Source of the DNA: Pseudomonas sp. CC120222-01a
Lineage (GTDB): Bacteria > Pseudomonadota > Gammaproteobacteria > Pseudomonadales > Pseudomonadaceae
Assembly (NCBI RefSeq): GCF_003097235.1
Contig: NZ_QEQQ01000023.1
Coordinates: 21,935-85,934, forward strand
Direction: 5' to 3'
DNA length: 64,000 nucleotides
Both the position numbers and the translations under genes were made by a program. Shown here one piece after another: positions 44,314-52,422 of the stretch. How positions within the stretch are numbered: position 1 is the first letter of the stretch; each line of letters begins with the position of its first letter. Below the pieces are notes generated by a model. That model did no database searches and was not told the DNA's origin. It was given only the letters and a program-made list of their open reading frames with translations.

Positions 44314-45128
44314 GTGGCTTCGAGCAGCTGTTCCCGGGGACGCTGCCCAGGCTGGTGATGTTCGATCTGGACGGTACCCTGATCGACTCGGTACCCGACC
44401 TGGCTGTCGCCGTGGACCGCATGCTGCTCGAACTGGGGCGCCCACCCGCTGGCCTTGAAGCGGTGCGCCACTGGGTTGGCAACGGCGCCCAGGTGCTGGT
44501 GCGCCGCGCTCTGGCCGGTGGCATCGAGCATGATGCCGTGGACGACGCGCTGGCCGAAAAAGGTCTGGCGCTGTTCATGGATGCCTATGCCGAAAGCCAC
44601 GCGCTCACCGTGCTCTACCCCGGTGTGAAAGACACCCTGCGCTGGCTACAGAAGCAGGGCGTGGAAATGGCGCTGATCACCAACAAGCCGGAGCGCTTCG
44701 TTGCGCCGTTGCTGGACCAGATGAAGATCGGCCGCTATTTCCGCTGGATCATCGGCGGCGATACCTTGCCGCAGAAAAAGCCTGACCCGGCAGCGCTGTT
44801 GTTCGTCATGCAGATGGCCGGTGTCAGCCCGCAACAGTCGCTGTTCGTCGGCGATTCGCGCAGCGATGTGCTGGCGGCCAAGGCGGCCGGCGTGCAATGT
44901 GTGGGCCTCACCTATGGCTATAACCATGGCCGGCCGATCACCGAGGAGTCCCCCAGCCTGGTGGTCGACGACCTGCGGGCGCTGCTGCCCGGTTGCGCAG
45001 ACCCGGCCACTGGGATAACGTTGGCGGACCTTCAAGCCTCCCAAGACAGAGAGTCCACCGTGGCGGTCACTGGCAAATTCTGGATGAAAGTCATCAAGGC
45101 CCTGGCCCGTTGGCGCTGGCGCGCCTGA
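44310..45128 (+). CDS. gph: Phosphoglycolate phosphatase Gph, with trp leader fused at its C-terminus
   Basis: 272 residues of the HAD superfamily. Motif I is MFDLDGTLIDS near residue 19, the Lys motif is in LPQKKPDPAAL, and motif IV is FVGDSRSDVLAAKAAG. It removes phosphate from 2-phosphoglycolate. It is about 20 residues longer than the 252-residue E. coli enzyme. The tail after about residue 250 ends WMKVIKALARWRWRA, and the last 14 of these codons are also the trpE leader peptide (45084-45128). The tail is therefore likely there for trpE control rather than for catalysis. Confidence 0.95.
   Translation: MSGFEQLFPGTLPRLVMFDLDGTLIDSVPDLAVAVDRMLLELGRPPAGLEAVRHWVGNGAQVLVRRALAGGIEHDAVDDALAEKGLALFMDAYAESHALTVLYPGVKDTLRWLQKQGVEMALITNKPERFVAPLLDQMKIGRYFRWIIGGDTLPQKKPDPAALLFVMQMAGVSPQQSLFVGDSRSDVLAAKAAGVQCVGLTYGYNHGRPITEESPSLVVDDLRALLPGCADPATGITLADLQASQDRESTVAVTGKFWMKVIKALARWRWRA
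44993..45021 (+). promoter_or_regulatory. Candidate trpE promoter inside gph
   Basis: TTGCGC (44993-44998) and TAACGT (45016-45021) are spaced by 17 bases, 63 bases before the leader ATG. The match to consensus is weak. A similar TTGCGC-17-TACTGT arrangement lies upstream of the trpG leader, which is the main reason to mention it. Confidence 0.3.
45084..45128 (+). CDS. trpE leader peptide (MKVIKALARWRWRA)
   Basis: A 14-codon reading frame with two Trp codons separated by one Arg codon, right before its stop. This is the hallmark of a Trp attenuator peptide. It shares frame and stop with gph. A GTG start at 45060 with AGAGAG upstream would give a 22-residue version with a third Trp; I cannot decide between them. 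The ATG itself has no strong ribosome site, so part of its translation may come from ribosomes finishing gph. A twin lies upstream of trpG. Confidence 0.8.
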   Translation: MKVIKALARWRWRA

Positions 45129-45198
45129 CTTATGCCCGCCGGCGCCTGCCGGCCCGTCCGCTTGCCCGACCCCATTGCTGCTTGCCACGAGGCTACCC
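45129..45198 (+). promoter_or_regulatory. trpE attenuator region
   Basis: 70 bases between the leader stop and the trpE ATG. They are C-rich (33 C against 18 G) and contain CCGGC-GCCT-GCCGG and the 16-base motif CCTGCCGGCCCGTCCG (45145-45160), which is repeated exactly behind the trpG leader. There is no T-run, so a normal intrinsic terminator is absent. C-richness would fit Rho, or translation of trpE itself may be controlled. Confidence 0.6.
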
Positions 45199-46680
45199 AT
45201 GACCCGCGAAGAATTCCTGCGCCTGGCCGCTACCGGCTATAACCGCATCCCTTTGGCCTGTGAAACCCTGGCCGACTTCGACACGCCGCTGTCTATCTAT
45301 CTGAAACTGGCCGACCAAGCCAACTCCTACCTGCTCGAGTCCGTGCAGGGTGGCGAGAAGTGGGGCCGTTACTCGATGATCGGCCTGCCGTCGCGTACCG
45401 TGATGCGCGTGCATGGCTACCACGTGAGCATCCTGCAGGATGGCGTGGAAGTGGAAAGCCACGACGTAGAGGACCCGCTGGCCTTCGTCGAAAGCTTCAA
45501 GGACCGCTACAAGGTCGCCGACATCCCTGGCCTGCCGCGTTTCAATGGCGGCCTGGTCGGCTACTTCGGCTATGACTGCGTGCGCTATGTCGAGAAGCGC
45601 CTGGGTGCCAGCCCGAACCCGGACCCGCTGGGCGTACCGGACATCCTGTTGATGGTCTCCGACGCGGTGGTGGTGTTCGACAACCTGGCGGGCAAGATGC
45701 ACGCCATCGTGCTGGTCGACCCGGCAGAAGAGCAGGCCTTCGAGCAAGGCCAGGCACGCCTGCAAGGCCTGCTGGAGAAACTGCGCCAGCCTATCACCCC
45801 TCGCCGTGGTCTGGACCTGAGCGGGCCGATGGCTGCCGAACCGGAATTCCGTTCCAGCTACACCCGTGATGATTACGAGAATGCGGTCGGCCGTATCAAG
45901 GAATACATCCTCGCCGGCGACTGCATGCAGGTCGTGCCGTCGCAGCGCATGTCGATCGACTTCAAGGCAGCTCCCATCGACCTGTACCGCGCGCTGCGCT
46001 GCTTCAACCCGACGCCGTACATGTACTTCTTCAACTTCGGCGACTTCCATGTGGTCGGCAGCTCGCCAGAAGTACTGGTGCGGGTGGAAGACAACCTGGT
46101 CACTGTGCGCCCGATCGCCGGTACCCGCCCGCGTGGAGCTACCGAAGAAGCCGACCGTGCGCTGGAAGACGACCTGCTGTCGGACGACAAAGAGATCGCC
46201 GAGCACCTGATGCTGATCGATCTGGGTCGCAACGATGTGGGCCGGGTATCTTCGACCGGTAGCGTGCGCCTGACCGAGAAGATGGTGATCGAGCGCTACT
46301 CGAACGTGATGCACATTGTGTCCAACGTGACCGGCCAACTTCGTGAAGGCCTGACTGCGATGGATGCGCTGCGGGCAATCTTGCCGGCGGGCACCTTGTC
46401 GGGTGCGCCGAAGATCCGCGCCATGGAGATCATCGACGAGCTGGAGCCAGTCAAGCGTGGCGTTTACGGTGGTGCGGTCGGTTACTTCGCCTGGAACGGC
46501 AACATGGATACCGCGATTGCCATCCGCACTGCGGTGATCAAGGACGGCGAACTGCACGTGCAGGCCGGTGGCGGCATCGTTGCCGACTCGGTGCCGGCGC
46601 TGGAGTGGGAAGAGACCATCAACAAGCGCCGGGCAATGTTCCGTGCCGTGGCGCTGGCTGAGCAGACTACCGCCAAGTAA
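45199..46680 (+). CDS. trpE: Anthranilate synthase component I TrpE
   Basis: 493 residues from ATG 45199. The Trp feedback site begins with the LLES motif in SYLLESVQGGEKWGRYS near residue 40. The chorismate-binding core includes IAGTRPRGATEEADRALEDD and AGTLSGAPKIRAMEIIDELE. With TrpG it makes anthranilate, the first step to tryptophan. In Pseudomonas it is separated from trpGDC; here the esterase gene lies between, on the other strand. An inverted REP pair follows the stop. Confidence 0.97.
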   Translation: MTREEFLRLAATGYNRIPLACETLADFDTPLSIYLKLADQANSYLLESVQGGEKWGRYSMIGLPSRTVMRVHGYHVSILQDGVEVESHDVEDPLAFVESFKDRYKVADIPGLPRFNGGLVGYFGYDCVRYVEKRLGASPNPDPLGVPDILLMVSDAVVVFDNLAGKMHAIVLVDPAEEQAFEQGQARLQGLLEKLRQPITPRRGLDLSGPMAAEPEFRSSYTRDDYENAVGRIKEYILAGDCMQVVPSQRMSIDFKAAPIDLYRALRCFNPTPYMYFFNFGDFHVVGSSPEVLVRVEDNLVTVRPIAGTRPRGATEEADRALEDDLLSDDKEIAEHLMLIDLGRNDVGRVSSTGSVRLTEKMVIERYSNVMHIVSNVTGQLREGLTAMDALRAILPAGTLSGAPKIRAMEIIDELEPVKRGVYGGAVGYFAWNGNMDTAIAIRTAVIKDGELHVQAGGGIVADSVPALEWEETINKRRAMFRAVALAEQTTAK

Positions 46681-46701
46681 ATCGATTGGGGCTGCCTTGC
46701 A

Positions 46702-46792
46702 GCCCTTCGCGGGCAAGCCCGCTCCCACAGTGATTGCATATGCCTCAAGGCTTGCGCAAATCCTGTGGGAGCGGGCTTGCCCGCGAAGGGGC
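46702..46792. repeat. Inverted pair of REP elements (trpE-estP)
   Basis: The left arm is GCCCTTCGCGGGCAAGCCCG plus CTCCCACAG. The right arm ends GGGCTTGCCCGCGAAGGGGC. Outer flanks ATTGGGGC and GCGGCCCCAAT (46685-46808) extend the symmetry. The pair lies between convergent trpE and estP and may end both transcripts. Confidence 0.92.
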
Positions 46793-46811
46793 GCAAAGCG
46801 GCCCCAATGAT

Positions 46812-48692
46812 TTAGAAGTCCACGCTGACTCCAAGGCTGACACCTTGCTGAGTCAACTCATCACTCTTGCGCCAGTTGTAGTTACCGCGCAGATGCACCC
46901 CCGCCACCAGTTCATGAGTCACCCCCAGGCTCGCCCGAGTCAGATCACTGTGCGGTGTATACCCGGTCAACGTGAAGTCATTCGCCGGCAACGTCGTCAG
47001 GTGCAGGGTCACATCCTGCTGGTCATCCTCGAACTCATGCTCCTGCGCCACCTCGGCGAACAGCCGGGTGCTCGGCAGTACCTGCACGCTACCTAGCAGC
47101 CCAACGCCCAGGCGCCGTGAAGTCCGCTCCTGATCATCGAAGCCCAGTGCCGTCGAGCGCCCGCTTTTCTCGTTATAGCCATCGACCTTCACCCGCGCAT
47201 AATCCGCACTGATAAACGGTGCCAGTTGCCAGCGACTTTTGTCGGCCGCCAGGTTGTAGCCCAGCCGGGCCGTCACGGCCCAGGCCTCGCCGTCGGTGTC
47301 GCCCTTCTCGCTGCGGTCGTTGACGCCAAGCGCGAAGGTGCGCTTGAGGTCGTGGTAATCCAGATGACCGGCGCTCAGTGCGGCGTCGGCCCACCAGCGG
47401 TCCTGACGGAACTGGGCGAAGGCACTGGCCAGGTAACTGTCGAGCTTGTAGTCCGAGTCCTGTTCACCGGCCTCCAGCTTCTGCCGGTACACACCGCCGG
47501 CCAGACCCAGGCGCCAGGCATCATTGAGCCGGTAGCTGCCGCCCAGGGTCAGGTTGTAGCCGTGGCCATCAGCGCTGGCAGCACTGCGCTGGTCATCGAA
47601 GTCCAGATCCTGCCCACCGGTGCTGACGAAGGCCTGCCATTGGCCGACGGCCTGCCAGGGTGTCTGCCACTGGTTGCGCAGTTCGTCCTGGTGCGCACGC
47701 AGGCTGGCGTGGGCCATTTCTGGCAGCAGCGTCAGCTCCCAGGGGGCAGAGATGATCGAGTAGGCGTAGTCGGCAATCAGTTGCTGGCCAGCAATGGTCG
47801 GGTGTACCGAGTCATTGAACAGCAGTTTGGTCGGATCTGGCGTTATGCCGTTGATGCCGTAGATCGGGTTTTCCACGCACCCTTCGCCGCTGTAGCAGGT
47901 GCCAACCAGGTTCTGGCCGGTAGCCAGGCCGAACTGATTGGGGCTGGACAATGCCTCGCTCAGTAGCACGGGAATGTTCAGGGGGATGATTTCGGCATCG
48001 ATCTGCCTCAGTTGGCTGAGCAGCGACTGGTTGAATGCGCCGGACAGCAGCGACAGGGGACCCTGCTGTGGTGTGCCGCTGAAGTTCGGGGTTTGCCCGA
48101 GGTCGGGCAGCAGCCAGACCACGATGTAGCGGGCGCCGCCTTGCTGCAGGGCCTGAGCACTGGCGGCCAGGCGGGCGCCGGCTGCCACGGCGTCGGCCGG
48201 ACTATTTACCAGGCCTTGCAGGAAATCGTTTCCGCCACCGGTCAGGTAATACAGGGCATTGGGGTCGGCGCGCAGGCCGTTGGCCAGATAGCCCGGCTTT
48301 TCACGCAATACCTGCCCGGCACCGGGGCGCCCCGGCGGGATGATCGTCTCGGACGTGCTGGTAATCGAATCCAGGATCTGCTGGGTGGTGTAGCCGCCGA
48401 CCGCCCAGTTGTTGCCATCGGCAATCCCCAACAACGGGTTGACGGGTGAGGTGGAGGGGCCGAGCGCTGTTGGGTCTACGCCTAGCCGACCGCCGAGGAT
48501 CATCGGCGACACCGGGGCATAGTCGCCATTGGCATCGCGGTTGGTGAAGCGTGCGCCACCAAACTGCCCGGCATCACTGAGGCTGTCGCCAAACACGATC
48601 AACGTGGAGTAAGGGGAAGGGGCGGCGAAGGCCTGGCTGCAGGCCAAGGCCAGAGAGGCGAGGGTAAACCTCACCCAGGGTGCTTTTCGCAT
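46812..48692 (-). CDS. estP: GDSL autotransporter esterase EstP
   Basis: 626 residues. A signal peptide covers residues 1-23 (MRKAPWVRFTLASLALACSQ then AFA). A GDSL/SGNH esterase passenger has the catalytic Ser in VFGDSLSDAGQFGG near residue 36 and the Asp/His pair in NDSVHPTIAGQ near residue 290. A C-terminal beta-barrel (about 350-626) ends in Phe, as outer-membrane proteins do. It resembles EstA of P. aeruginosa and the P. putida EstP, a cell-surface esterase. It is monocistronic, on the strand opposite to trpE and trpG. Confidence 0.93.
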   Translation of the reverse strand: MRKAPWVRFTLASLALACSQAFAAPSPYSTLIVFGDSLSDAGQFGGARFTNRDANGDYAPVSPMILGGRLGVDPTALGPSTSPVNPLLGIADGNNWAVGGYTTQQILDSITSTSETIIPPGRPGAGQVLREKPGYLANGLRADPNALYYLTGGGNDFLQGLVNSPADAVAAGARLAASAQALQQGGARYIVVWLLPDLGQTPNFSGTPQQGPLSLLSGAFNQSLLSQLRQIDAEIIPLNIPVLLSEALSSPNQFGLATGQNLVGTCYSGEGCVENPIYGINGITPDPTKLLFNDSVHPTIAGQQLIADYAYSIISAPWELTLLPEMAHASLRAHQDELRNQWQTPWQAVGQWQAFVSTGGQDLDFDDQRSAASADGHGYNLTLGGSYRLNDAWRLGLAGGVYRQKLEAGEQDSDYKLDSYLASAFAQFRQDRWWADAALSAGHLDYHDLKRTFALGVNDRSEKGDTDGEAWAVTARLGYNLAADKSRWQLAPFISADYARVKVDGYNEKSGRSTALGFDDQERTSRRLGVGLLGSVQVLPSTRLFAEVAQEHEFEDDQQDVTLHLTTLPANDFTLTGYTPHSDLTRASLGVTHELVAGVHLRGNYNWRKSDELTQQGVSLGVSVDF

Positions 48693-49067
48693 CGTTGAAC
48701 ATCCTATTCATTGTTTTTATGAGGAGTAGCTGCTCGACCTTAGCAAATCGCTTTGCATCCCTCCCAAGTCCATTCGTTTCCCCGTGTTTACGGGCATATT
48801 GCGCCCGCCGCCCCGGTAGGCTACTGTGCGTGCAAGTATGAGCGAGACCTATCCTGTGTTGATCGTCAGCAAACTCTTGATGCGCGTTATCAAGGCCCAC
48901 GCCCGTTGGCGTTGGCGCGCCTGACTTTATCTCCTGCCGGCCCGTCCGGCCCGCCCCCGTTTGCCTTCCTGTCCGTTTAGCGACCGCCCTTTGTGGTCAA
49001 ACCGTGCCTGTGGCTGGTGTAGGAAGGTTCGTTTTTTGAAGTCAGTAGATTCAAGAGGTTTAGCCCG
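48693..49067 (+). promoter_or_regulatory. estP-trpG intergenic region with trpGDC attenuator
   Basis: 375 bases. The left part should hold the estP promoter. A weak TTGCGC (48799-48804)-17-TACTGT (48822-48827) may be the trpG promoter. The leader peptide ends at 48924. The shared motif CCTGCCGGCCCGTCCG follows at 48933-48948. CCTTCCT (48964-48970) can pair with AGGAAGG (49021-49027), and AACC (49000-49003) with GGTT (49026-49029), just before a six-T run at 49032-49037: a candidate attenuator terminator 31 bases before trpG. Confidence 0.65.
48880..48924 (+). CDS. trpGDC leader peptide (MRVIKAHARWRWRA)
   Basis: A 14-codon frame with the same W-R-W Trp pair and the same RWRWRA end as the trpE leader; 12 of 14 residues agree. 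An in-frame ATG at 48838 would give 28 residues. Neither start has a strong ribosome site. The DNA similarity to the trpE leader extends past the stop, so the two regions look duplicated. A Trp shortage should stall the ribosome at the tandem codons and change folding of the RNA downstream. Confidence 0.8.
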   Translation: MRVIKAHARWRWRA

Positions 49068-49661
49068 ATGTTACTGATGATCGACAATTACGACTCATTC
49101 ACTTACAACGTCGTTCAGTACCTTGGCGAGCTGGGTGCCGAGGTCAAGGTCATTCGCAATGACGAAATGACCATCGCCGAAATCGAAGCCCTCAACCCCG
49201 AGCGCATCGTCGTTTCCCCTGGCCCGTGCACGCCGAGCGAAGCAGGCGTGTCCATCGAAGCCATCCTGCATTTTGCCGGCAAGCTGCCGATCCTCGGCGT
49301 ATGCCTGGGGCACCAGTCGATCGGCCAGGCCTTTGGCGGTGATGTGGTGCGTGCCCGTCAGGTCATGCACGGCAAGACCAGCCCGGTGCATCACCGCGAC
49401 CTCGGGGTGTTCGCCGAGCTCAACAACCCGCTCACGGTGACCCGCTACCACTCCCTGGTGGTCAAGCGCGAAACCCTGCCGGATTGCCTGGAAGTCACCG
49501 CCTGGACTGCCCATGAAGACGGTTCGGTCGACGAGATCATGGGCCTGCGCCACAAGACCTTGAACATCGAAGGGGTGCAGTTCCACCCCGAGTCCATCCT
49601 CACCGAGCAGGGCCACGAGCTGTTCGCCAACTTCCTCAAGCAGACCGGCGGCCGCCGCTAA
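49068..49661 (+). CDS. trpG: Anthranilate synthase component II TrpG
   Basis: 197 residues, a class-I glutamine amidotransferase, starting MLLMIDNYDSFTYNVVQYLG. The nucleophile Cys is in GVCLGHQSIGQAFGG near residue 84, and the His-Glu pair is in QFHPESILTEQG near 175. It supplies ammonia to TrpE. It may also serve p-aminobenzoate synthase, as amphibolic TrpG/PabA proteins do. It is the first gene of trpGDC, with nine bases to trpD. Confidence 0.97.
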   Translation: MLLMIDNYDSFTYNVVQYLGELGAEVKVIRNDEMTIAEIEALNPERIVVSPGPCTPSEAGVSIEAILHFAGKLPILGVCLGHQSIGQAFGGDVVRARQVMHGKTSPVHHRDLGVFAELNNPLTVTRYHSLVVKRETLPDCLEVTAWTAHEDGSVDEIMGLRHKTLNIEGVQFHPESILTEQGHELFANFLKQTGGRR

Positions 49662-49670
49662 GGATCGATC

Positions 49671-50720
49671 ATGGATATCAAGAGTGCGTTGAGCCGCATC
49701 GTCGGCCACCTGGACCTCAGCACCGATGAAATGCGCGATGTCATGCGCCAGATCATGACCGGCCAGTGCAGCGAAGCGCAGATCGGCGCCTTCCTGATGG
49801 GCATGCGCATGAAGAGCGAGAGCATCGACGAGATCGTCGGCGCGGTCTCGGTGATGCGCGAGCTGGCCGACAAGGTCGAACTGAAAAATCTTGATGGCGT
49901 GGTCGACATCGTCGGTACGGGGGGGGATGGCGCCAACATCTTCAACGTTTCCACCGCGTCGTCGTTCGTCCTCGCTGCCGCTGGCTGCACTGTGGCCAAG
50001 CATGGCAACCGCGCGGTATCGGGCAAGAGCGGCAGCGCCGACCTGCTGGAAGCCGCAGGCATCTACCTGAACCTGACCCCGACCCAGGTCGCCCGCTGCA
50101 TCGACAGCCTGGGGATTGGCTTCATGTTCGCCCAGAGCCATCACAGCGCCATGAAGCACGCCGCTGGCCCGCGTCGTGATCTGGGGCTGCGTACCCTGTT
50201 CAACATGCTCGGCCCGCTTACGAATCCGGCCGGTGTGAAGCACCAGGTAGTCGGCGTGTTCACTCAGGCGCTGTGCCGTCCACTGGCCGAGGTGCTGCAG
50301 CGCCTGGGCAGCAAGCATGTACTGGTGGTGCATTCGAAGGATGGCCTGGACGAGTTCAGCCTGGCTGCGCCAACCTTTGTCGCCGAGCTGAAGAACGACG
50401 AGATCACTGAGTATTGGGTCGAACCCGAAGACCTCGGCATGAAGAGCCAGAGCCTGCATGGCCTGGCGGTTGAAAACCCACAGGCGTCGCTGGAGTTGAT
50501 CCGCGATGCCCTGGGCCGGCGCAAGACCGAAAACGGCCAGAAGGCCGCCGAAATGATCGTGCTCAATGCCGGCGCGGCGCTGTATGCCGCTGACCATGCC
50601 ATGAGCCTGAAGGCTGGCGTGGAACTGGCCCACGATGTACTGCACACCGGGCTGGCCTGGGAGAAGCTGCAGGAACTGGGCGCCTTTACTGCAGTATTCA
50701 AGGTGGAGAACGAAGCATGA
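49671..50720 (+). CDS. trpD: Anthranilate phosphoribosyltransferase TrpD
   Basis: 349 residues. The PRPP-binding glycine motif is VGTGGDGANIFNVST near residue 82, and KHGNRAVSGKSGSADLLEAA follows near residue 107. It joins anthranilate to PRPP. The 3' end overlaps trpC by four bases, so translation is coupled. Confidence 0.98.
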   Translation: MDIKSALSRIVGHLDLSTDEMRDVMRQIMTGQCSEAQIGAFLMGMRMKSESIDEIVGAVSVMRELADKVELKNLDGVVDIVGTGGDGANIFNVSTASSFVLAAAGCTVAKHGNRAVSGKSGSADLLEAAGIYLNLTPTQVARCIDSLGIGFMFAQSHHSAMKHAAGPRRDLGLRTLFNMLGPLTNPAGVKHQVVGVFTQALCRPLAEVLQRLGSKHVLVVHSKDGLDEFSLAAPTFVAELKNDEITEYWVEPEDLGMKSQSLHGLAVENPQASLELIRDALGRRKTENGQKAAEMIVLNAGAALYAADHAMSLKAGVELAHDVLHTGLAWEKLQELGAFTAVFKVENEA

Positions 50721-51550
50721 GTGTGCCGACGGTGCTGGAAAGGATCATCGCCCGCAAGTTCCAGGAAGTGGCCGAGCGCAGCGCACGCATCAGCCTTGCC
50801 GAACTGGAGCGCCTGGCCAAGGTAGCCGATGCCCCGCGTGGCTTTGCCAATGCGCTGATCGAGCAGGCCAAGCGCAAGCAGCCGGCGGTGATCGCCGAAA
50901 TCAAGAAGGCTTCGCCAAGTAAAGGCGTGATCCGCGAGAACTTCGTGCCGGCGGACATCGCCGTCAGCTACGAGAAAGGCGGGGCGACCTGCCTGTCGGT
51001 GCTGACCGATGTCGATTACTTCCAGGGCGCAGACGAGTACCTGCAGCAGGCCCGCGCGGCGGTTTCGCTGCCGGTGATCCGCAAGGACTTCATGGTCGAC
51101 CCATACCAGATCGTCGAAGCTCGCGCCTTGGGTGCTGACTGCGTGTTGCTGATCGTATCGGCGCTGGATGATGTGAAAATGGCGGAACTGGCCTCGGTGG
51201 CCAAGGATGTCGGCCTCGACGTGCTGGTCGAGGTGCATGACGGCGATGAGCTGGAGCGTGCGCTGAAGACCCTCGATACGCCGCTGGTGGGGGTGAACAA
51301 CCGCAACCTGCACACCTTCGAAGTCAGCCTGGAAACCACCCTCGACCTGCTGCCACGCATTCCACGTGACCGCCTGGCGATTACCGAGAGCGGAATTCTC
51401 AACCGCGCCGATGTCGAGCTGATGGAGATCAACGAGGTCTACTCGTTCCTGGTCGGTGAGGCGTTCATGCGCGCCCCGCAGCCGGGGCTGGAACTGCAGC
51501 GGTTGTTCTTCCCGGATCAGGTGAAGAAGACTGTTCAGCCTCTGGACTGA
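50717..51550 (+). CDS. trpC: Indole-3-glycerol phosphate synthase TrpC
   Basis: 277 residues, a monofunctional TIM barrel without the PRAI (TrpF) domain fused in E. coli. Active-site stretches are AEIKKASPSKGVI near residue 57, VIRKDFMVDPYQI near 120 and the ITESGI loop near 218. It makes indole-3-glycerol phosphate. It is the last gene of trpGDC, with a clear terminator ten bases on. Confidence 0.98.
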   Translation: MSVPTVLERIIARKFQEVAERSARISLAELERLAKVADAPRGFANALIEQAKRKQPAVIAEIKKASPSKGVIRENFVPADIAVSYEKGGATCLSVLTDVDYFQGADEYLQQARAAVSLPVIRKDFMVDPYQIVEARALGADCVLLIVSALDDVKMAELASVAKDVGLDVLVEVHDGDELERALKTLDTPLVGVNNRNLHTFEVSLETTLDLLPRIPRDRLAITESGILNRADVELMEINEVYSFLVGEAFMRAPQPGLELQRLFFPDQVKKTVQPLD

Positions 51551-51560
51551 TCGAAAACCA

Positions 51561-51585
51561 AGCCGGCTTTATGCCGGCTTTTTTG
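51561..51585 (+). terminator. Terminator behind trpC
   Basis: The stem AGCCGGC-TTTAT-GCCGGCT is followed by TTTTT, a standard intrinsic terminator ending the trpGDC transcript. Confidence 0.9.
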
Positions 51586-51597
51586 TATGCCTGTTCT

Positions 51598-51690
51598 GGC
51601 CTCTTCGCGGGCACGCCCGTTCCCACAGGGAACCCACAATCTTCAGGGCTGCGCTGTACCTGTGGGAGCGGGCTTGCCCGCGAAGAGGCC
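51598..51690. repeat. Inverted pair of REP elements (after trpC)
   Basis: The left arm starts GGCCTCTTCGCGGGCACGCC and continues CGTTCCCACAGG. The right arm ends GGGCTTGCCCGCGAAGAGGC. The pair lies 12 bases behind the trpC terminator and 27 bases before the lipoate-ligase-like gene. Confidence 0.92.
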
Positions 51691-51717
51691 GGTCAACCCA
51701 ACATCAAAGGTGGATCA

Positions 51718-52422
51718 ATGACCGATCAACCCCTGGCCCTCACCGTTGAACAGGGCCTGCATGCCGAGCAGGAGCTGCTGGCTGCCGTCTGCCGCGGCGA
51801 GCGTGATTGCGGCGTACTGTTCTGGCGCCCCACCGATCACGCCCTGGTCATGCCGCGCCGCATGAGCCGCCTGGACAACTTCGAAGCCGCCTGTTCGGAG
51901 CTGGCGATTGCCGGCTGGCCGGTCCTGCTGCGTGAAACCGGTGGTGAGCCGGTGCCGCAGTCGCACGCGACGGTGAACGTTGCGCTGGTCTACGTGGCCC
52001 CGCGCAGTGAAGGCGACCATGGCCGTATCGAAAGCGCCTACGAACGCCTGTGCCTGCCATTGTGCGATGTGCTGCGCGAGTGGGGCGGCGTTGCGTCGGT
52101 GGGTGAAATCGACGGTGCCTTCTGCGATGGCCGTTACAACGTCAACCTCAATGGCCGCAAGCTGGTCGGCACGGCCCAGCGCTGGCGCCAGGGCCTGGGT
52201 GGTAAACGCCCGGTGGTGTTGGTGCATGGCGCGCTGCTGCTGGACAACGAGCGCGAGTCGATGGTCGCGGCGGTCAACCGCTTCAATGAATGTTGTGACC
52301 TGGAGCAGCGCTGTCGCGCCGACAGCCATATCGCCCTGCACGAAGTGGCGCCCGAGGCGCCCTGGTTCGAGCGCCTGTCCCTGGCTTACCGCGACGTGCT
52401 GGCAACGCTGCCCAAGGATTAA
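51718..52422 (+). CDS. Lipoate/biotin ligase-like (LplA-family) protein
   Basis: 234 residues from ATG 51718. The protein resembles the biotin/lipoate A/B ligase fold: RRMSRLDNFEAACSELAIAG, a modified substrate loop RETGGEPVPQSHATVNVALV, and the lysine loop NLNGRKLVGTAQRWRQG near residue 145, where the ligase lysine usually sits. The usual R-x-x-GGG-x-V-x-H loop is altered, so activity cannot be assumed. It could be a ligase, an octanoyl/lipoyl transferase or a carrier-binding relative. Its stop overlaps that of vfr, transcribed toward it, by four bases. Confidence 0.75.
   Translation: MTDQPLALTVEQGLHAEQELLAAVCRGERDCGVLFWRPTDHALVMPRRMSRLDNFEAACSELAIAGWPVLLRETGGEPVPQSHATVNVALVYVAPRSEGDHGRIESAYERLCLPLCDVLREWGGVASVGEIDGAFCDGRYNVNLNGRKLVGTAQRWRQGLGGKRPVVLVHGALLLDNERESMVAAVNRFNECCDLEQRCRADSHIALHEVAPEAPWFERLSLAYRDVLATLPKD

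Noticed and set aside
48753..48980. A 75-codon frame overlapping the trpG leader in another frame
   Set aside because: Composition unlike a protein and no ribosome site. The in-frame W-R-W leader explains the region better.
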